Origin: Ornithinicoccus hortensis
GTDB lineage: Bacteria; Actinomycetota; Actinomycetes; Actinomycetales; Dermatophilaceae
Assembly: GCF_006716185.1 (NCBI RefSeq)
Contig: NZ_VFOP01000001.1
Coordinates: 1,426,001-1,490,000, forward strand
Reading direction: 5' to 3'
DNA: 64,000 nt
Under the pieces are notes generated by a model. It saw only the letters and a program-made list of their open reading frames with translations, was not told where the DNA came from and ran no database searches. Made by a program: the position numbers and the translations under genes. Within the stretch, counting starts at the first letter, position 1. Each line of letters starts with the position of its first letter. This document shows, piece after piece, positions 17,383-26,764 of the stretch.

Positions 17383-18462
17383 ATGGCTGACGGACCCCGG
17401 CCGTGGGTGCTGCACGTCGACCTCGACGAGTTCATCGCCGCGGTGGAGGTGCTGCGGCACCCCGAGCTCGCGGGCCGACAGGTGATCGTCGGCGGGCGCG
17501 GCGACCCGACCGAGCGGGCGGTCGTCGCCACCGCCTCCTACGCCGCCCGGGAGCTCGGCATCCGGTCCGGTATGCCGTTGCGCGTCGCGGTGCGCAAGGC
17601 GCCCCGGGCGGTGCTCCTGCCTGTGGACCACCCCGCCTACGAGGAGGCGTCGGAGCAGGTCATGGCCACCCTGCGCGAACTCGCAGTGGTGGAGGTGCTC
17701 GGCTGGGACGAGGCCTTCCTCGGGGTGAGCACCGACGATCCGGAGTCGTTCGCCCTGCGGGTGCGCGAGACGGTGCTGGCCGCCACCCGGCTGCACTGCT
17801 CGGTCGGGATCGGTGACACCAAGGTGCGGGCCAAGATCGCCACCGGCTTCGGCAAACCGCGCGGGATGTTCCGACTGACCGCGGAGAACTGGTTCCCGGT
17901 GATGGGGGAGCGCCCGGTGATCGACCTGTGGGGCGTCGGCCCCAAGGTGTCCCGCAGGCTGGAGGGTCACGGCATCCGGACCGTCGCGGAGCTCGCCGCG
18001 GCTCCGCGGGAGGAGCTGGTCGCCGAGTTCGGACCCAGGATGGGTGCCTGGTACGCCGACCTCGGCCACGGGCTCGGGCCGACCGTGGTCGACGACAGCC
18101 CGTGGATCGCCCGCGGGCGCAGCCGGGAGACCACCTTCCAACAGAACCTCACCACCCCGGACCAGGTGCGGGAGGCTGTCCGGGAACTGGCCGAACGCGT
18201 CGTCGAGGACACGGCGGCGGAGGGGCGGCCGGTGTTCCGGGTGGGGCTGAAGGTGCGCTACGCCCCGTTCCAGACCTTCCTGCGCAGCCACAAGCTGCCG
18301 GCGCCGACCCGGCGCCCGGAGGACGTCGTCCAGGCCGCCCTGGACCTGGTCGACCGCCTCGACCCCGAGCGGGAGGTGCGGCTGCTGGGCGTGCGGGCCG
18401 AGCTGGTCATGCCCGAGGAGGGCGACCCTGCCGAGCGCACCCCGGTGCGCGGGCGGCTCTGA
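17383..18462 (+). CDS. dinB: Y-family DNA polymerase, DinB2-like
   Basis: A 359-residue translesion polymerase. Metal ligands are D13 (HVDLDEF) and D109-E110 (GWDEAFLG); the thumb helix-hairpin-helix follows in LWGVGPKVSRRLEGHGI, and the little-finger domain ends near RLLGVRAELVMP. It lacks a clear C-terminal beta-clamp QLxLF peptide. Residue 18, the position of the Phe/Tyr steric gate in DinB enzymes, is isoleucine; M. smegmatis DinB2 has leucine there and readily uses ribonucleotides (from memory). CAGACT lies 6 bases before the ATG. It stands alone, 60 bases after lpdA. Confidence 0.92.
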   Translation: MADGPRPWVLHVDLDEFIAAVEVLRHPELAGRQVIVGGRGDPTERAVVATASYAARELGIRSGMPLRVAVRKAPRAVLLPVDHPAYEEASEQVMATLRELAVVEVLGWDEAFLGVSTDDPESFALRVRETVLAATRLHCSVGIGDTKVRAKIATGFGKPRGMFRLTAENWFPVMGERPVIDLWGVGPKVSRRLEGHGIRTVAELAAAPREELVAEFGPRMGAWYADLGHGLGPTVVDDSPWIARGRSRETTFQQNLTTPDQVREAVRELAERVVEDTAAEGRPVFRVGLKVRYAPFQTFLRSHKLPAPTRRPEDVVQAALDLVDRLDPEREVRLLGVRAELVMPEEGDPAERTPVRGRL

Positions 18463-18520
18463 ACCCACCCGCATGACGGTCCCCGGGCGACGGGGCGGTG
18501 CGACGGGCGGTGACGGTGGG

Positions 18521-18539
18521 GACCGGGCCGACCCCGGTC
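18521..18539. terminator. Hairpin at the dinB/accA convergent junction
   Basis: Perfect 7-bp stem GACCGGG/CCCGGTC with a 5-base loop. It reaches into the last codon of accA (stop 18538-18540). No T-run. Confidence 0.45.
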
Positions 18540-20310
18540 AGGCGATCTCGCAGATGGTGGCGCCGTTGCCGACCGTCTCCCCGACCGAGGCGCTGAGACC
18601 GGTGACGGTGCCGGCCTTGTGGGCGTTGATCGGCTGCTCCATCTTCATCGCCTCCAGCACCACGACCAGGTCGCCCTCGGCGACCTCCTGACCCTCCTCG
18701 ACGGCGATCTTGACGATCGTGCCCTGCATGGGGGCGGTGACCGCGTCTCCGGAGGCCGCGGCCGCGGCCGAGCCGCCACGAGCCCGCTTGGGGGCCTTCT
18801 TGCGGGCCCCGCCGGTGCCGCCCCCGCCCCCGAGGGCGAGATCGCCGGGGAGCGAGACCTCCAGCCGCTTGCCGCCGACCTCGACCACGATGGTCTGCCG
18901 GGGCTCCGCCTCGGACTCCCCGTCCGCGGTCGGGCCGGAGTAGGGCTCGATGGTGTTGTCGAACTCGGTCTCCATCCAGCGGGTGTGGACCGAGAACGGC
19001 GTGGTCGGGTCCGCCGGGGCGAAGGCCGGGTCGTCGACGACGGCGCGGTGGAAGGTGAGCGCCGTGGGCATCCCCTCGACCCGGAACTCGGCGAGCGCGC
19101 GACGGGAACGGGCCAGCGCCTCGGCGCGGTCCCGGCCGGTCACGATCAGCTTGGCCAGCATCGAGTCGAACGCGCCGGAGATGACGTCGCCCTGCTCGAC
19201 ACCGGAGTCCAGGCGGACGCCGGGCCCGCTGGGGACCTGGTAGGTCAACACGCTGCCGGGGGCCGGCAGGAAGCCGCGCCCCGGGTCCTCGCCGTTGATC
19301 CGGAACTCGATCGAGTGTCCGCGCACGGTGGTGTGGTCGTACCCCAGCGGCTCGCCGTCGGCGATCCGGAACTGCTCCCGGACCAGGTCGATCCCGGTGA
19401 CCTCCTCGCTGACCGGGTGCTCCACCTGGAGCCGGGTATTGACCTCGAGGAAGGAGATCGTGCCGTCCTGCCCGACCAGGAACTCACAGGTCCCGGCGCC
19501 GACGTAGCCGGCCTCGGTGAGGATCGCGGTCGAGGCCCGGACCAACTCGTCGTGCTGCTCCTGGGTGAGGAAGGGTGCGGGCGCCTCCTCCACGAGCTTC
19601 TGGTGCCGGCGCTGCAGGGAGCAGTCGCGGGTCGAGACGACCACGACCGTGCCGTGCTGGTCGGCCAGGCACTGGGTCTCCACGTGTCGGGGCTTGTCCA
19701 GGTAGCGCTCGACGAAGCACTCACCGCGGCCGAAGGCGGAGACGGCCTCGCGGACGGCCGAGTCGAACAGCTCGGGGATCTCCTCGATGGTGCGGGCCAC
19801 CTTCAGGCCGCGTCCCCCGCCGCCGTAGGCCGCCTTGATCGCCACGGGGAGGCCGTGCTCCTGGGCGAAGGCCACGACCTCGTCGGCGTCGGCCACCGGG
19901 TCCTTGGTGCCGGGCACCAGGGGCGCGCCGGCGGCGGTGGCGATGTGCCGCGCCTTGACCTTGTCGCCCAGCGCGTCGATCGCCTCGGGACCAGGCCCGA
20001 TCCAGGTCAGCCCGGCATCGATGACCGCCTGGGCGAAGGAGGCGTTCTCGGCGAGGAAGCCGTAGCCGGGGTGCACGGCGTCCGCGCCGCTGCGCCGGGC
20101 CACCTCGAGCAGCTTCTCCTGCACCAGGTAGGAGTCGCCGGGTGTGCTGCCGCCCAACGAGTAGGCCTCGTCGGCCACCTTGACGTGCAGTGCGTCGCGA
20201 TCCGGCTCGGCATACACGGCGACCGAGCCCAGGCGGGCGTCCGTGCAGGCCCGGGCGATGCGCACGGCGATCTCGCCGCGGTTGGCGATGAGGACTTTGC
20301 TGATCGGCAT
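18538..20310 (-). CDS. Acyl-CoA carboxylase alpha subunit (biotin carboxylase plus biotin carrier)
   Basis: Carboxylates its own biotin with ATP and bicarbonate and hands the carboxyl group to a partner beta subunit. The 590-residue protein begins [17 protein letters not shown] (biotin carboxylase), has ATP-grasp GYGFLAENA and [10 protein letters not shown], catalytic [12 protein letters not shown], then a flexible Gly/Lys/Ala linker and a biotinyl domain with K556 in EAMKME. Length and linker match the AccA3 type that serves several beta subunits. Two candidates are in this window (22125-23726 and 37873-39468). TAGAGT lies 7 bases before the ATG. Confidence 0.93.
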   Translation of the reverse strand: MPISKVLIANRGEIAVRIARACTDARLGSVAVYAEPDRDALHVKVADEAYSLGGSTPGDSYLVQEKLLEVARRSGADAVHPGYGFLAENASFAQAVIDAGLTWIGPGPEAIDALGDKVKARHIATAAGAPLVPGTKDPVADADEVVAFAQEHGLPVAIKAAYGGGGRGLKVARTIEEIPELFDSAVREAVSAFGRGECFVERYLDKPRHVETQCLADQHGTVVVVSTRDCSLQRRHQKLVEEAPAPFLTQEQHDELVRASTAILTEAGYVGAGTCEFLVGQDGTISFLEVNTRLQVEHPVSEEVTGIDLVREQFRIADGEPLGYDHTTVRGHSIEFRINGEDPGRGFLPAPGSVLTYQVPSGPGVRLDSGVEQGDVISGAFDSMLAKLIVTGRDRAEALARSRRALAEFRVEGMPTALTFHRAVVDDPAFAPADPTTPFSVHTRWMETEFDNTIEPYSGPTADGESEAEPRQTIVVEVGGKRLEVSLPGDLALGGGGGTGGARKKAPKRARGGSAAAAASGDAVTAPMQGTIVKIAVEEGQEVAEGDLVVVLEAMKMEQPINAHKAGTVTGLSASVGETVGNGATICEIA

Positions 20311-20317
20311 GCGCCGA

Positions 20318-20323
20318 ACTCTA
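20318..20323 (-). promoter_or_regulatory. Leaderless -10 hexamer for accA
   Basis: TAGAGT on the minus strand, 7 bases before the ATG at 20310. This gives accA its own promoter, separate from the MerR gene upstream. Confidence 0.55.
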
Positions 20324-20374
20324 GTGCCCCCGCCCGCGACAGGGGCAGCGCGCCCGCCCGGCGGGGTCGTCGGT

Positions 20375-20821
20375 TCAGCCATCGGTGCCCGCCAGCCGGG
20401 TCAGGTCGGCGCGGCAGCGCTCGGCGACCCCCTCGAGCTCGCCCAGCGCCGCCTCGATGTCCCGCTGGCGGGCGAGGAGGTCCTCCCGCTGGCGCTCGAT
20501 CTGCTCCAGCAGGTAGCGCAACTGGCCCACCTCGCCGGGCTGCTCGTCATACATCCCGATGATGCGGCGGATCTCCTCCAGGGAGAAGCCGAGCCGGCGT
20601 CCCCGCATGATCAGCTGCATCCGGATGTGGTCCCTGCGGTGGTAGACGCGCACGGTGCCCCGCCGCTCGGGGGAGACCAGCCCCAGGTCCTCGTAGTGCC
20701 GGATGGTGCGGTGCGTGATCCCGAATTCCTCGGCGACCTGGGCGATCGTCCAGGTCCGGCCGGGGTCCGGGGTGCGGTCGTCACCCGGGTCGGTGGGGCG
20801 CAGGGCCGGTGCACTTGTCAT
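20375..20821 (-). CDS. MerR-family transcriptional regulator (LiuR/AcdR-like)
   Basis: A 148-residue regulator. The winged helix-turn-helix is at residues about 24-60 ([28 protein letters not shown] covers it; key part [11 protein letters not shown]), then a long coiled coil for dimerisation with no C-terminal cysteine or ligand domain. It is divergent from an acyl-CoA dehydrogenase gene and upstream of a carboxylase alpha gene. Known MerR relatives (LiuR) control leucine/isovalerate degradation. ATG at 20821 chosen; a GTG two codons earlier is possible. The palindrome at 20834-20859 is its likely operator. Confidence 0.88.
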   Translation of the reverse strand: MTSAPALRPTDPGDDRTPDPGRTWTIAQVAEEFGITHRTIRHYEDLGLVSPERRGTVRVYHRRDHIRMQLIMRGRRLGFSLEEIRRIIGMYDEQPGEVGQLRYLLEQIERQREDLLARQRDIEAALGELEGVAERCRADLTRLAGTDG

Positions 20822-20833
20822 GGACACCAGAAT

Positions 20834-20859
20834 GCTTTACGTTTACGTCAACGTCAAGC
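20834..20859. promoter_or_regulatory. Palindromic operator, probable MerR/LiuR site
   Basis: A 26-base near-palindrome: outer arms GCTTTACGT and ACGTCAAGC match with one mismatch, with TTACGTCA between. It holds three ACGT steps and the core TTTACGTTTACGTCAA, close to the LiuR-type consensus recalled for proteobacteria. It sits between the MerR start (20821) and the acyl-CoA dehydrogenase start (20905), where it could control both. Confidence 0.7.
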
Positions 20860-20904
20860 AGTGCGCCGACCGGTGCACGACCCTGCAGCGAAAGGCCGGC
20901 ACCG

Positions 20905-22089
20905 ATGTTCGAGCTGACCAAGGACCATGAGGACTTCCGCAACCTGGTGCGCGACTTCGCCGAGGGCGAGGTGGCCCCGCACGTCGAGGCGTGGGACCGG
21001 GACAGCCACTTCCCGGCCGACCTGGTGCCCAAGATGGGTGAGCTGGGCCTGTTCGGCCTGAACGCCCCCGAGGAGTTCGGCGGGGCCGGGCTGGACGAGG
21101 GCGGGTTCACCTACCTGTGCCTGGCGATCGAGGAACTCGGCCGGGTGGACCAGTCGATCGGCATCACCCTGTCCGCGGGCGTGGGGCTGGGGATCAACCC
21201 GATCCTGACCTACGGCAACGACGAGCAGAAGCAGACCTGGCTGCCGGACCTGATCGCCGGACGGGCGCTGGCCGGCTTCGGCCTCACCGAGCCCGAGGCG
21301 GGCTCGGATGCCGGGGCCACCCGGACCCGGGCCACGCTGGCCGACGGACAGTGGACCATCAACGGTGCCAAGGCGTTCATCACCAACTCCGGCACGGACA
21401 TCACCTCCGTCGTCACCGTCACCGCCCGCACCGGCGAGACCGCCGACGGCAAGGCCGAGATCAGCGCGATCATGGTCCCCGCGGGCACGCGCGGCTTCAC
21501 CGTGGAGCCGGCCTACCGCAAGCTCGGCTGGCACATCTCCGACACCCACGGCCTGACCTTCGAGGGCTGCCAGGTCCCGGAGACCAACCTGCTCGGCCAG
21601 CGGGGGGAGGGGTTCAAGCAGTTCCTGAAGACCCTCGACGACGGCCGCATCGCGATCGCCTCGTTGGCCGTCGGCTGCGCCCAGCGGATGCTCGAGGAGT
21701 CCACCGAGTACGCCAAGACCCGGATCGCCTTCGGCAAGCCGATCGGGGTCAACCAGGGTGTGTCCTTCCAGCTCGCCGACCTGGCCGTCAGCGTCGAGGC
21801 CGCCCGGCTGCTCACCTACAAGGCGGCCTGGCTCAAGGACGAGCAGGAGGCCGGCCGGCGGGGCGTCGCCGAGGTCAAGCACGCGGCCTCGATCGCCAAG
21901 CTGTACGCCACGGAGGCGGCCGTCACGGCCACCCGCACCGCCACCCAGATCTTCGGCGGCAACGGCTTCATGGAGGAGTACCCGGTCGCCCGGTTCTTCC
22001 GCGACGCCAAGATCCTCGAGGTCGGTGAGGGGACCTCCGAGGTCCAGCGGATGCTGATCGGCCGGGGCCTGGGCCTGCCCACCGCCTGA
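20905..22089 (+). CDS. Acyl-CoA dehydrogenase, isovaleryl-CoA/branched-chain type likely
   Basis: FAD-dependent oxidation of an acyl-CoA to the enoyl-CoA. The 394-residue protein has the family signatures FGLTEPEAGSDAG (FAD/substrate loop), NGAKAFITNSG, and C-terminal TQIFGGNGFMEEYPVARFFRD followed by VGEGTSEVQRM. Start ATG 20905 follows GAAAGG. The MerR operator, the carboxyltransferase gene 35 bases downstream and the alpha subunit across the divergent promoter suggest a leucine-type pathway (isovaleryl-CoA dehydrogenase then methylcrotonyl-CoA carboxylase); exact substrate is inferred. The open frame from 20809 runs through the operator and is not coding there. Confidence 0.9.
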   Translation: MFELTKDHEDFRNLVRDFAEGEVAPHVEAWDRDSHFPADLVPKMGELGLFGLNAPEEFGGAGLDEGGFTYLCLAIEELGRVDQSIGITLSAGVGLGINPILTYGNDEQKQTWLPDLIAGRALAGFGLTEPEAGSDAGATRTRATLADGQWTINGAKAFITNSGTDITSVVTVTARTGETADGKAEISAIMVPAGTRGFTVEPAYRKLGWHISDTHGLTFEGCQVPETNLLGQRGEGFKQFLKTLDDGRIAIASLAVGCAQRMLEESTEYAKTRIAFGKPIGVNQGVSFQLADLAVSVEAARLLTYKAAWLKDEQEAGRRGVAEVKHAASIAKLYATEAAVTATRTATQIFGGNGFMEEYPVARFFRDAKILEVGEGTSEVQRMLIGRGLGLPTA

Positions 22090-22124
22090 CCGTCCGGCAC
22101 ACCGACGCGACGGGACCTGACACG

Positions 22125-23726
22125 ATGACACCCATGACACCCCGGACCGACCGCGGACGCACCCCCTTCGCCGACCCGTCGGAGGGCGGCGACGCCAAGG
22201 TGGGCGACCTGCGCCGGCGGCTCGCCTCGGCATACCTGGCCTCTGAGGCGCCCACCGACAAGGCGCGCGCCAAGCTGGACGGCCAGCACAAGCTCTACGT
22301 GCGGGACCGGATCGCGCTGCTCTTCGACGAGGGCACCTTCGTCGAGGACGGGCGGTACGCGAACGCCACCGCCCAGGGGTTACCGGCCGACGGCGTGGTC
22401 ACCGGGCGTGGGGAGGTCGACGGCCGGCCCGCGATCGTGGTGGCCAACGACCCCACCGTCAAGGCGGGCTCCTGGGGGGCGCGCACCGTCGAGAAGATCA
22501 TCCGGGCCACCGAGGCGGCGCTGCGCGAGGAGCTGCCGATCTTCTGGTTCGTCGACTCCGCCGGTGCCCGGATCACCGACCAGGTCGACCTGTTCCCCGG
22601 GCGGCGCGGCGCGGGCCGGATCTTCCACAACCAGGTCGCGCTCTCCGGGAAGGTCCCGCAGATCTGCTGCCTGTTCGGTCCGTCGGCCGCCGGCGGCGCC
22701 TACATCCCCAGCTTCACCGACATCATCATCATGGTCGAGGGCAACGCCTCCATGTACCTCGGCAGCCCCCGGATGGCCGAGATGGTCGTCGGCGAGAAGG
22801 TCTCCCTGGAGGAGATGGGCGGTGCCCGGATGCACTGCACCGTGTCCGGCGTGGGGGACCTGCTGGCACAGGACGACACCGAGGCGATCGAGCTGGCCAA
22901 GCTCTACTTCTCGTACGTCCCGGACACCTGGCAGGCTCCGGCACCCCGCTACGTGGCGGAGGCCCCCGCGGCGCCGCTGACCCGGCACACCGTCCCGGAG
23001 GCCGAGTCCCAGCCGTTCGACGTGCACGAGGTCATCGACGGCCTGGTGGACGACGACAGCTTCTTCGAGATCAAGCCGCTGTTCGCGGCCGAGCTGGTGA
23101 TCGGCTTCGGCCGGATGGACGGCGAGACCGTCGGGATCGTGGCGAACAACTCCGCCGTCAAGGGCGGGGTGCTGTTCACCGACTCCGCCGACAAGGCGGC
23201 CCGCTTCATCTGGCTGTGCGACGCCTTCGGCATCCCGCTGCTCTACCTGGCCGACGTGCCGGGCTTCATGATCGGCTCCGAGGTCGAGCGGGGCGGGATC
23301 ATCCGGCACGGCGCCAAGATGGTGTCCGCGGTGTCCGAGGCCACCGTCCCGCAGTTCTGCGTCGTGCTCCGCAAGGCCTACGGCGCCGGGCTGTACGCGA
23401 TGGGCGGACCCGGCTTCGGGCCGGACGCCACGCTGGCGCTGCCGACCGCAAAGATCGCGGTGATGGGCCCAGAGGCCGCGGTCAACGCGGTCTTCGCCAA
23501 CAAGATCGCCGAGATCGAGGACCCCGACGAGCAGAGCGCCTTCGTCGCGGCCCGGCGCTCCGAGTACGAGGAGGACGTCGACCTGGAGCGGCTCGCCGCC
23601 GACCTGGTCATCGACGGCATCGTCGAGGCCGACGCGCTGCGCGAGGAGTTGCTCCACCGGCTGCGCTACGCCGCCCGCCGGGACCGGCACTTCTCGACCA
23701 AGCGGCACGGGGTCCCGCCGGTCTGA
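22125..23726 (+). CDS. Acyl-CoA carboxylase beta subunit (carboxyltransferase), MCC-like
   Basis: Transfers carboxyl from biotin to an acyl-CoA. The 533-residue protein has the two crotonase-like halves: N-domain oxyanion region SAGARITDQVDLFPG and GPSAAGGAYIPSF; C-domain FTDSADKAARFIWLCDAF, LADVPGFMIGSEVERGGI and KAYGAGLYAMGGPGF. It resembles AccD1-type subunits paired with isovaleryl-CoA dehydrogenases, so methylcrotonyl-CoA is the likely substrate (inference). Start at 22125 or the ATG at 22134. It follows the acyl-CoA dehydrogenase by 35 bases. Confidence 0.9.
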   Translation: MTPMTPRTDRGRTPFADPSEGGDAKVGDLRRRLASAYLASEAPTDKARAKLDGQHKLYVRDRIALLFDEGTFVEDGRYANATAQGLPADGVVTGRGEVDGRPAIVVANDPTVKAGSWGARTVEKIIRATEAALREELPIFWFVDSAGARITDQVDLFPGRRGAGRIFHNQVALSGKVPQICCLFGPSAAGGAYIPSFTDIIIMVEGNASMYLGSPRMAEMVVGEKVSLEEMGGARMHCTVSGVGDLLAQDDTEAIELAKLYFSYVPDTWQAPAPRYVAEAPAAPLTRHTVPEAESQPFDVHEVIDGLVDDDSFFEIKPLFAAELVIGFGRMDGETVGIVANNSAVKGGVLFTDSADKAARFIWLCDAFGIPLLYLADVPGFMIGSEVERGGIIRHGAKMVSAVSEATVPQFCVVLRKAYGAGLYAMGGPGFGPDATLALPTAKIAVMGPEAAVNAVFANKIAEIEDPDEQSAFVAARRSEYEEDVDLERLAADLVIDGIVEADALREELLHRLRYAARRDRHFSTKRHGVPPV

Positions 23727-23736
23727 TCCCCCGGTC

Positions 23737-23755
23737 CCGGCCGCGCTCCGGCCGG
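23737..23755. terminator. Hairpin after the carboxyltransferase gene
   Basis: Perfect 7-bp stem CCGGCCG/CGGCCGG with loop CGCTC, 11 bases after the stop and before the nhaA promoter. No T-run. Confidence 0.5.
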
Positions 23756-23763
23756 CCCGGGCG

Positions 23764-23769
23764 TAGATT
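23764..23769 (+). promoter_or_regulatory. Leaderless -10 hexamer for nhaA
   Basis: TAGATT, 6 bases before the ATG at 23776. Confidence 0.6.
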
Positions 23770-23775
23770 GCCCGG

Positions 23776-25629
23776 ATGACTCGCGCCTCGCGTCCAGGGT
23801 CGCCCGGCGGGGCCGGGGTGGCGTCGCTGCACGGGGTGCTCGGGCGGCTGCGCACCGAGTCCGGCGCTGCCGGGCTCCTGGTCGTGGTCACCCTCGTGGC
23901 CCTCCTGTGGGCGAACTCGCCCTGGTCGGGCTCCTACACCGCGCTGTGGCACACCCCGGTGAGCCTGCGGGTGGGCGACCTCACCCTGGACATGGACCTG
24001 CACCACTGGGTGAACGACGGCCTGATGGTGATCTTCTTCTTCCTGATCGGGCTCGAGGTGCGGCAGGAACTCGCGGTCGGCGCGCTCCGCGACCGCAGCC
24101 GAGCACGGGTCCCCCTGGTGGCCGGACTGGCCGGGGTGCTCGTGCCCGCCCTGATCTACCTGGCCGTCGTCGGGGGCGGTGAGGCCGCCCGGGGGTGGGG
24201 CGTCGTCGTCGGGACCGACACCGCGTTCCTGCTGGGGGCGCTCGCCATCGTCGGTCCCGCCCTGTCCAACCAGCTGCGGATCTTCCTGCTCACGCTCACC
24301 GTGGTCGACGACTTCCTCGCGGTCTCCATCATCGGGCTGGTCTACAGCGAGGACCTCGAGGTGGTGCCGCTGCTGGTGGCGGTGGGGTGTCTTGGCGCGC
24401 TCTGGCTGCTCGCCCGCACCCGGCAGTGGCGCAGCGCCCCGTATGTCGTGGTGGTGGTCCTCCTCTGGTACGCCACCGTCACCGCGGGCGTCCACCCCTC
24501 GCTCGCGGGGATGGCCGCGGGGCTGCTGGTGCCGGCCTACGCCACGCAGCGGCACAAGGTGGAGGCGGCCAGGACCCTGTTCCGGGACTACTGGCAGTCG
24601 CCGCAGGCCGGGGTCGAACGGTCGGTCCGCCGCGGGCTGGCCCGGTCCATCTCGGTCAACGAGCGGCTCCAGGAGTCGCTCCGGGGGGCCTCCGCGCTGG
24701 TGATCGTGCCGGTCTTCGCCCTGGCCAACGCGGGCGTCGACCTGCGCGGCGGGTTGCTCGGGGAGTCGCTGGGGTCGACCGTCACCTGGGGCGTGGTGCT
24801 GGGCCTGGTGGTCGGCAAGTTGGTCGGCATCGCGCTCGCGACGTTCGCCGCCGTGCGGCTGGGACTGGGCCAGCTGCCCGAGGGGGTGGGACGGGGGAGC
24901 GTGCTGGGAGGTGCCGCGCTCTCCGGCATCGGGTTCACCGTCTCGTTGCTGATCATCGGCCTCGCCTTCGACAGCGCCTCCGACCTCGGCCGGGAGGCGA
25001 CCGTCGGCGTGCTGCTGGCCATGGTGCTGGCGGCCGCGCTCGGGTGGGCCATCTTCCGGCTCGCGGCGCGCAGGTGGGGGGAGACCACGGCCGACCTCCC
25101 GACGACCCTGGAGCCGGCGGCGGGGTCCGGGGCGGACCACGTCCGCGGCGAGCCGGACGCGCCGCTGACGCTGGTCGAGTTCCTCGACTTCGAGTGTCCG
25201 TTCTGCGCCCGGGCCACCGGGATGTGGCGGGACCTGCACGCGCACTTCGGTGCCGACCTGCGGTATGTCGTCCGCCACCTCCCCCTGGAGGACGTGCACC
25301 CGCACGCGTGGGGCGCCGCGGTCGCGGCCGAGGCGGCCGGGCGGCAGGGCCGGTTCTGGGAGATGCACGACCTGCTGTTCAGCAGGCAGGACGCCCTGGA
25401 GACGTCGTCGCTGCTGGGGTATGCCGACGAGCTCGGCCTGGACGTCGAGCAGTTCGCCTTCGACCTGGAGGACCCCGACGTCGCCGACCTGGTGCAGCGG
25501 TCCGCCGACAGTGCCCGGGTGAGCGGGGCGCGCGGCACCCCCACCTTCTTCGTCAACGGGCACCGGCACCGCGGACCGCACGACGCGCGGACCCTGATCG
25601 AGGCGCTCGAGCGCGCGAGGCGGGGTTAA
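23776..25629 (+). CDS. nhaA: NhaA Na+/H+ antiporter fused to a DsbA/thioredoxin-like domain
   Basis: A 617-residue fusion. Residues about 25-440 are NhaA with twelve hydrophobic helices; the discontinuous-helix T147-D148 and ion-binding pair D178-D179 are present, as is the lysine in VVGKLVGIA. Residues about 455-617 form a thioredoxin-4/DsbA-like domain with C474-P-F-C477 and a cis-proline loop in [10 protein letters not shown]. Sodium/proton exchange is expected; the domain would face the cytoplasm if topology follows E. coli NhaA, giving a redox-linked antiporter (inference). Its stop overlaps the convergent HEAT-like gene. Confidence 0.92.
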   Translation: MTRASRPGSPGGAGVASLHGVLGRLRTESGAAGLLVVVTLVALLWANSPWSGSYTALWHTPVSLRVGDLTLDMDLHHWVNDGLMVIFFFLIGLEVRQELAVGALRDRSRARVPLVAGLAGVLVPALIYLAVVGGGEAARGWGVVVGTDTAFLLGALAIVGPALSNQLRIFLLTLTVVDDFLAVSIIGLVYSEDLEVVPLLVAVGCLGALWLLARTRQWRSAPYVVVVVLLWYATVTAGVHPSLAGMAAGLLVPAYATQRHKVEAARTLFRDYWQSPQAGVERSVRRGLARSISVNERLQESLRGASALVIVPVFALANAGVDLRGGLLGESLGSTVTWGVVLGLVVGKLVGIALATFAAVRLGLGQLPEGVGRGSVLGGAALSGIGFTVSLLIIGLAFDSASDLGREATVGVLLAMVLAAALGWAIFRLAARRWGETTADLPTTLEPAAGSGADHVRGEPDAPLTLVEFLDFECPFCARATGMWRDLHAHFGADLRYVVRHLPLEDVHPHAWGAAVAAEAAGRQGRFWEMHDLLFSRQDALETSSLLGYADELGLDVEQFAFDLEDPDVADLVQRSADSARVSGARGTPTFFVNGHRHRGPHDARTLIEALERARRG

Positions 25630-26081
25630 TCGGCCGGGCCGTCGACCGCGGCCAACGCGACCAGGGCACGCTCCGCGGCGGCCCGCACGCGGGCGTTCGG
25701 GTCCTCCCGGAGCCGCGCCACGGTCCCGGTGAGGTCCGCCAGAACACGCGCCCTGGCCACCTTGAGCCCCATCTCCCGCACCCGCCAGTGCTCGTCCCGC
25801 AGCGCCTGCCCCACCACGTCCACGGTGCGGCCCCGCCCGGCCTCCCCGGGCGGCCACACGTAGAGCAGGCCGCGACACCCCCACACGCGACACCAGTAGC
25901 CGGGCCAGTCCTCGCTGCCGCCCAGCCACCGGAGGTCGGGGTCGTCCGGTCGCTCGCGTTCCCCGACGAGCCGGCAGCACCAGTCCACGACCGCGTCCTC
26001 CCCGAAGGCCGCGGCCGCCGCGGCCAGCAACACCCGGGGGTGCGCGCCCGCCGGCGGCGCGGTCGGGGAGGACGGGGTCAT
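25626..26081 (-). CDS. HEAT-repeat-like small protein of unknown function
   Basis: A 151-residue protein. Residues about 95-150 form two alpha-helical repeats ([20 protein letters not shown] and [20 protein letters not shown]) of HEAT type. The N-terminal half is rich in tryptophan and cysteine around [13 protein letters not shown]. Its start overlaps the Maf stop by 4 bases, so it is coupled to maf. Its stop is shared with the convergent nhaA stop. No enzymatic motif seen. Confidence 0.65.
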   Translation of the reverse strand: MTPSSPTAPPAGAHPRVLLAAAAAAFGEDAVVDWCCRLVGERERPDDPDLRWLGGSEDWPGYWCRVWGCRGLLYVWPPGEAGRGRTVDVVGQALRDEHWRVREMGLKVARARVLADLTGTVARLREDPNARVRAAAERALVALAAVDGPAD

Positions 26082-26731
26082 CCCCGGCCCACCCCGTGGT
26101 CCCGGAGCTCGTGGAAGAGCAGGCCGAGCTGGCCGAGCAGGTCCCGCAGCAGCGGCAGGCTGAGCCCCACGACGGTGTGGAAGTCCCCCTCGATGGCGGT
26201 CACGTAGGGGCCACCGAGCCCGTCGACGGTGAAGGCACCGGCGACCTGCAGCGGCTCACCGGTCGCGACGTAGGCCTCGATCTCGGTGTCGGACAGCTCC
26301 GCGAAGTGCACGGTGGTGGAGGCGGTCCCGCCCACGGTGCCCCCGCTGCCGCCGGCGTCCGGGTCCCGCAGGTCGGTCAGCCAGTGCCCGGTGTGCAGCA
26401 CCCCGGAGCGCCCCCGCATTGCACGCCACCGGGTGGTGGCCTCCGCCGCGTCCCGGGGCTTGCCGTGGATGCTCCCGTCCAGCTCCAGGACCGAGTCGCA
26501 GCCGAGGACGAGGTCGGCCGGGGGGAGGCCGGCCGCGACCGCCTCGCACTTGGCCCTCGCCAGGGTGAGCGCGACGTCGGCCCCGGGGAGCGGTCCGTGG
26601 ACCTGCTCGGCGCGGTGCAGGGCCGCGTCCTCGTCGACGTCGGAGACGATGACGAGGGGGTCCACACCCGCGGAGCGGAGGGTGCTCAACCGGGCAGGGG
26701 AGGCGGAGGCGAGGACGAGGCGGGTGGACAC
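26078..26731 (-). CDS. maf: Maf-family nucleotide pyrophosphatase
   Basis: Hydrolyses (modified or canonical) nucleoside triphosphates to monophosphates, a house-cleaning enzyme. The 217-residue protein begins with the family motif LVLASASPARLSTLRSAG, has VLGCDSVLELDG with the catalytic aspartate region, and GAFTVDGLGG near the C-terminus. The GTG at 26731 has TAACCT 6 bases upstream. A coupled HEAT-like gene follows. In M. tuberculosis maf lies beside accE5/accD5; here an insert separates them. Confidence 0.92.
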   Translation of the reverse strand: MSTRLVLASASPARLSTLRSAGVDPLVIVSDVDEDAALHRAEQVHGPLPGADVALTLARAKCEAVAAGLPPADLVLGCDSVLELDGSIHGKPRDAAEATTRWRAMRGRSGVLHTGHWLTDLRDPDAGGSGGTVGGTASTTVHFAELSDTEIEAYVATGEPLQVAGAFTVDGLGGPYVTAIEGDFHTVVGLSLPLLRDLLGQLGLLFHELRDHGVGRG

Positions 26732-26737
26732 CGCGTC

Positions 26738-26743
26738 AGGTTA
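26738..26743 (-). promoter_or_regulatory. Leaderless -10 hexamer for maf
   Basis: TAACCT on the minus strand, 6 bases before the GTG at 26731. Confidence 0.6.
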
Positions 26744-26764
26744 ACCCGGCGCCGACGCGCCCGG

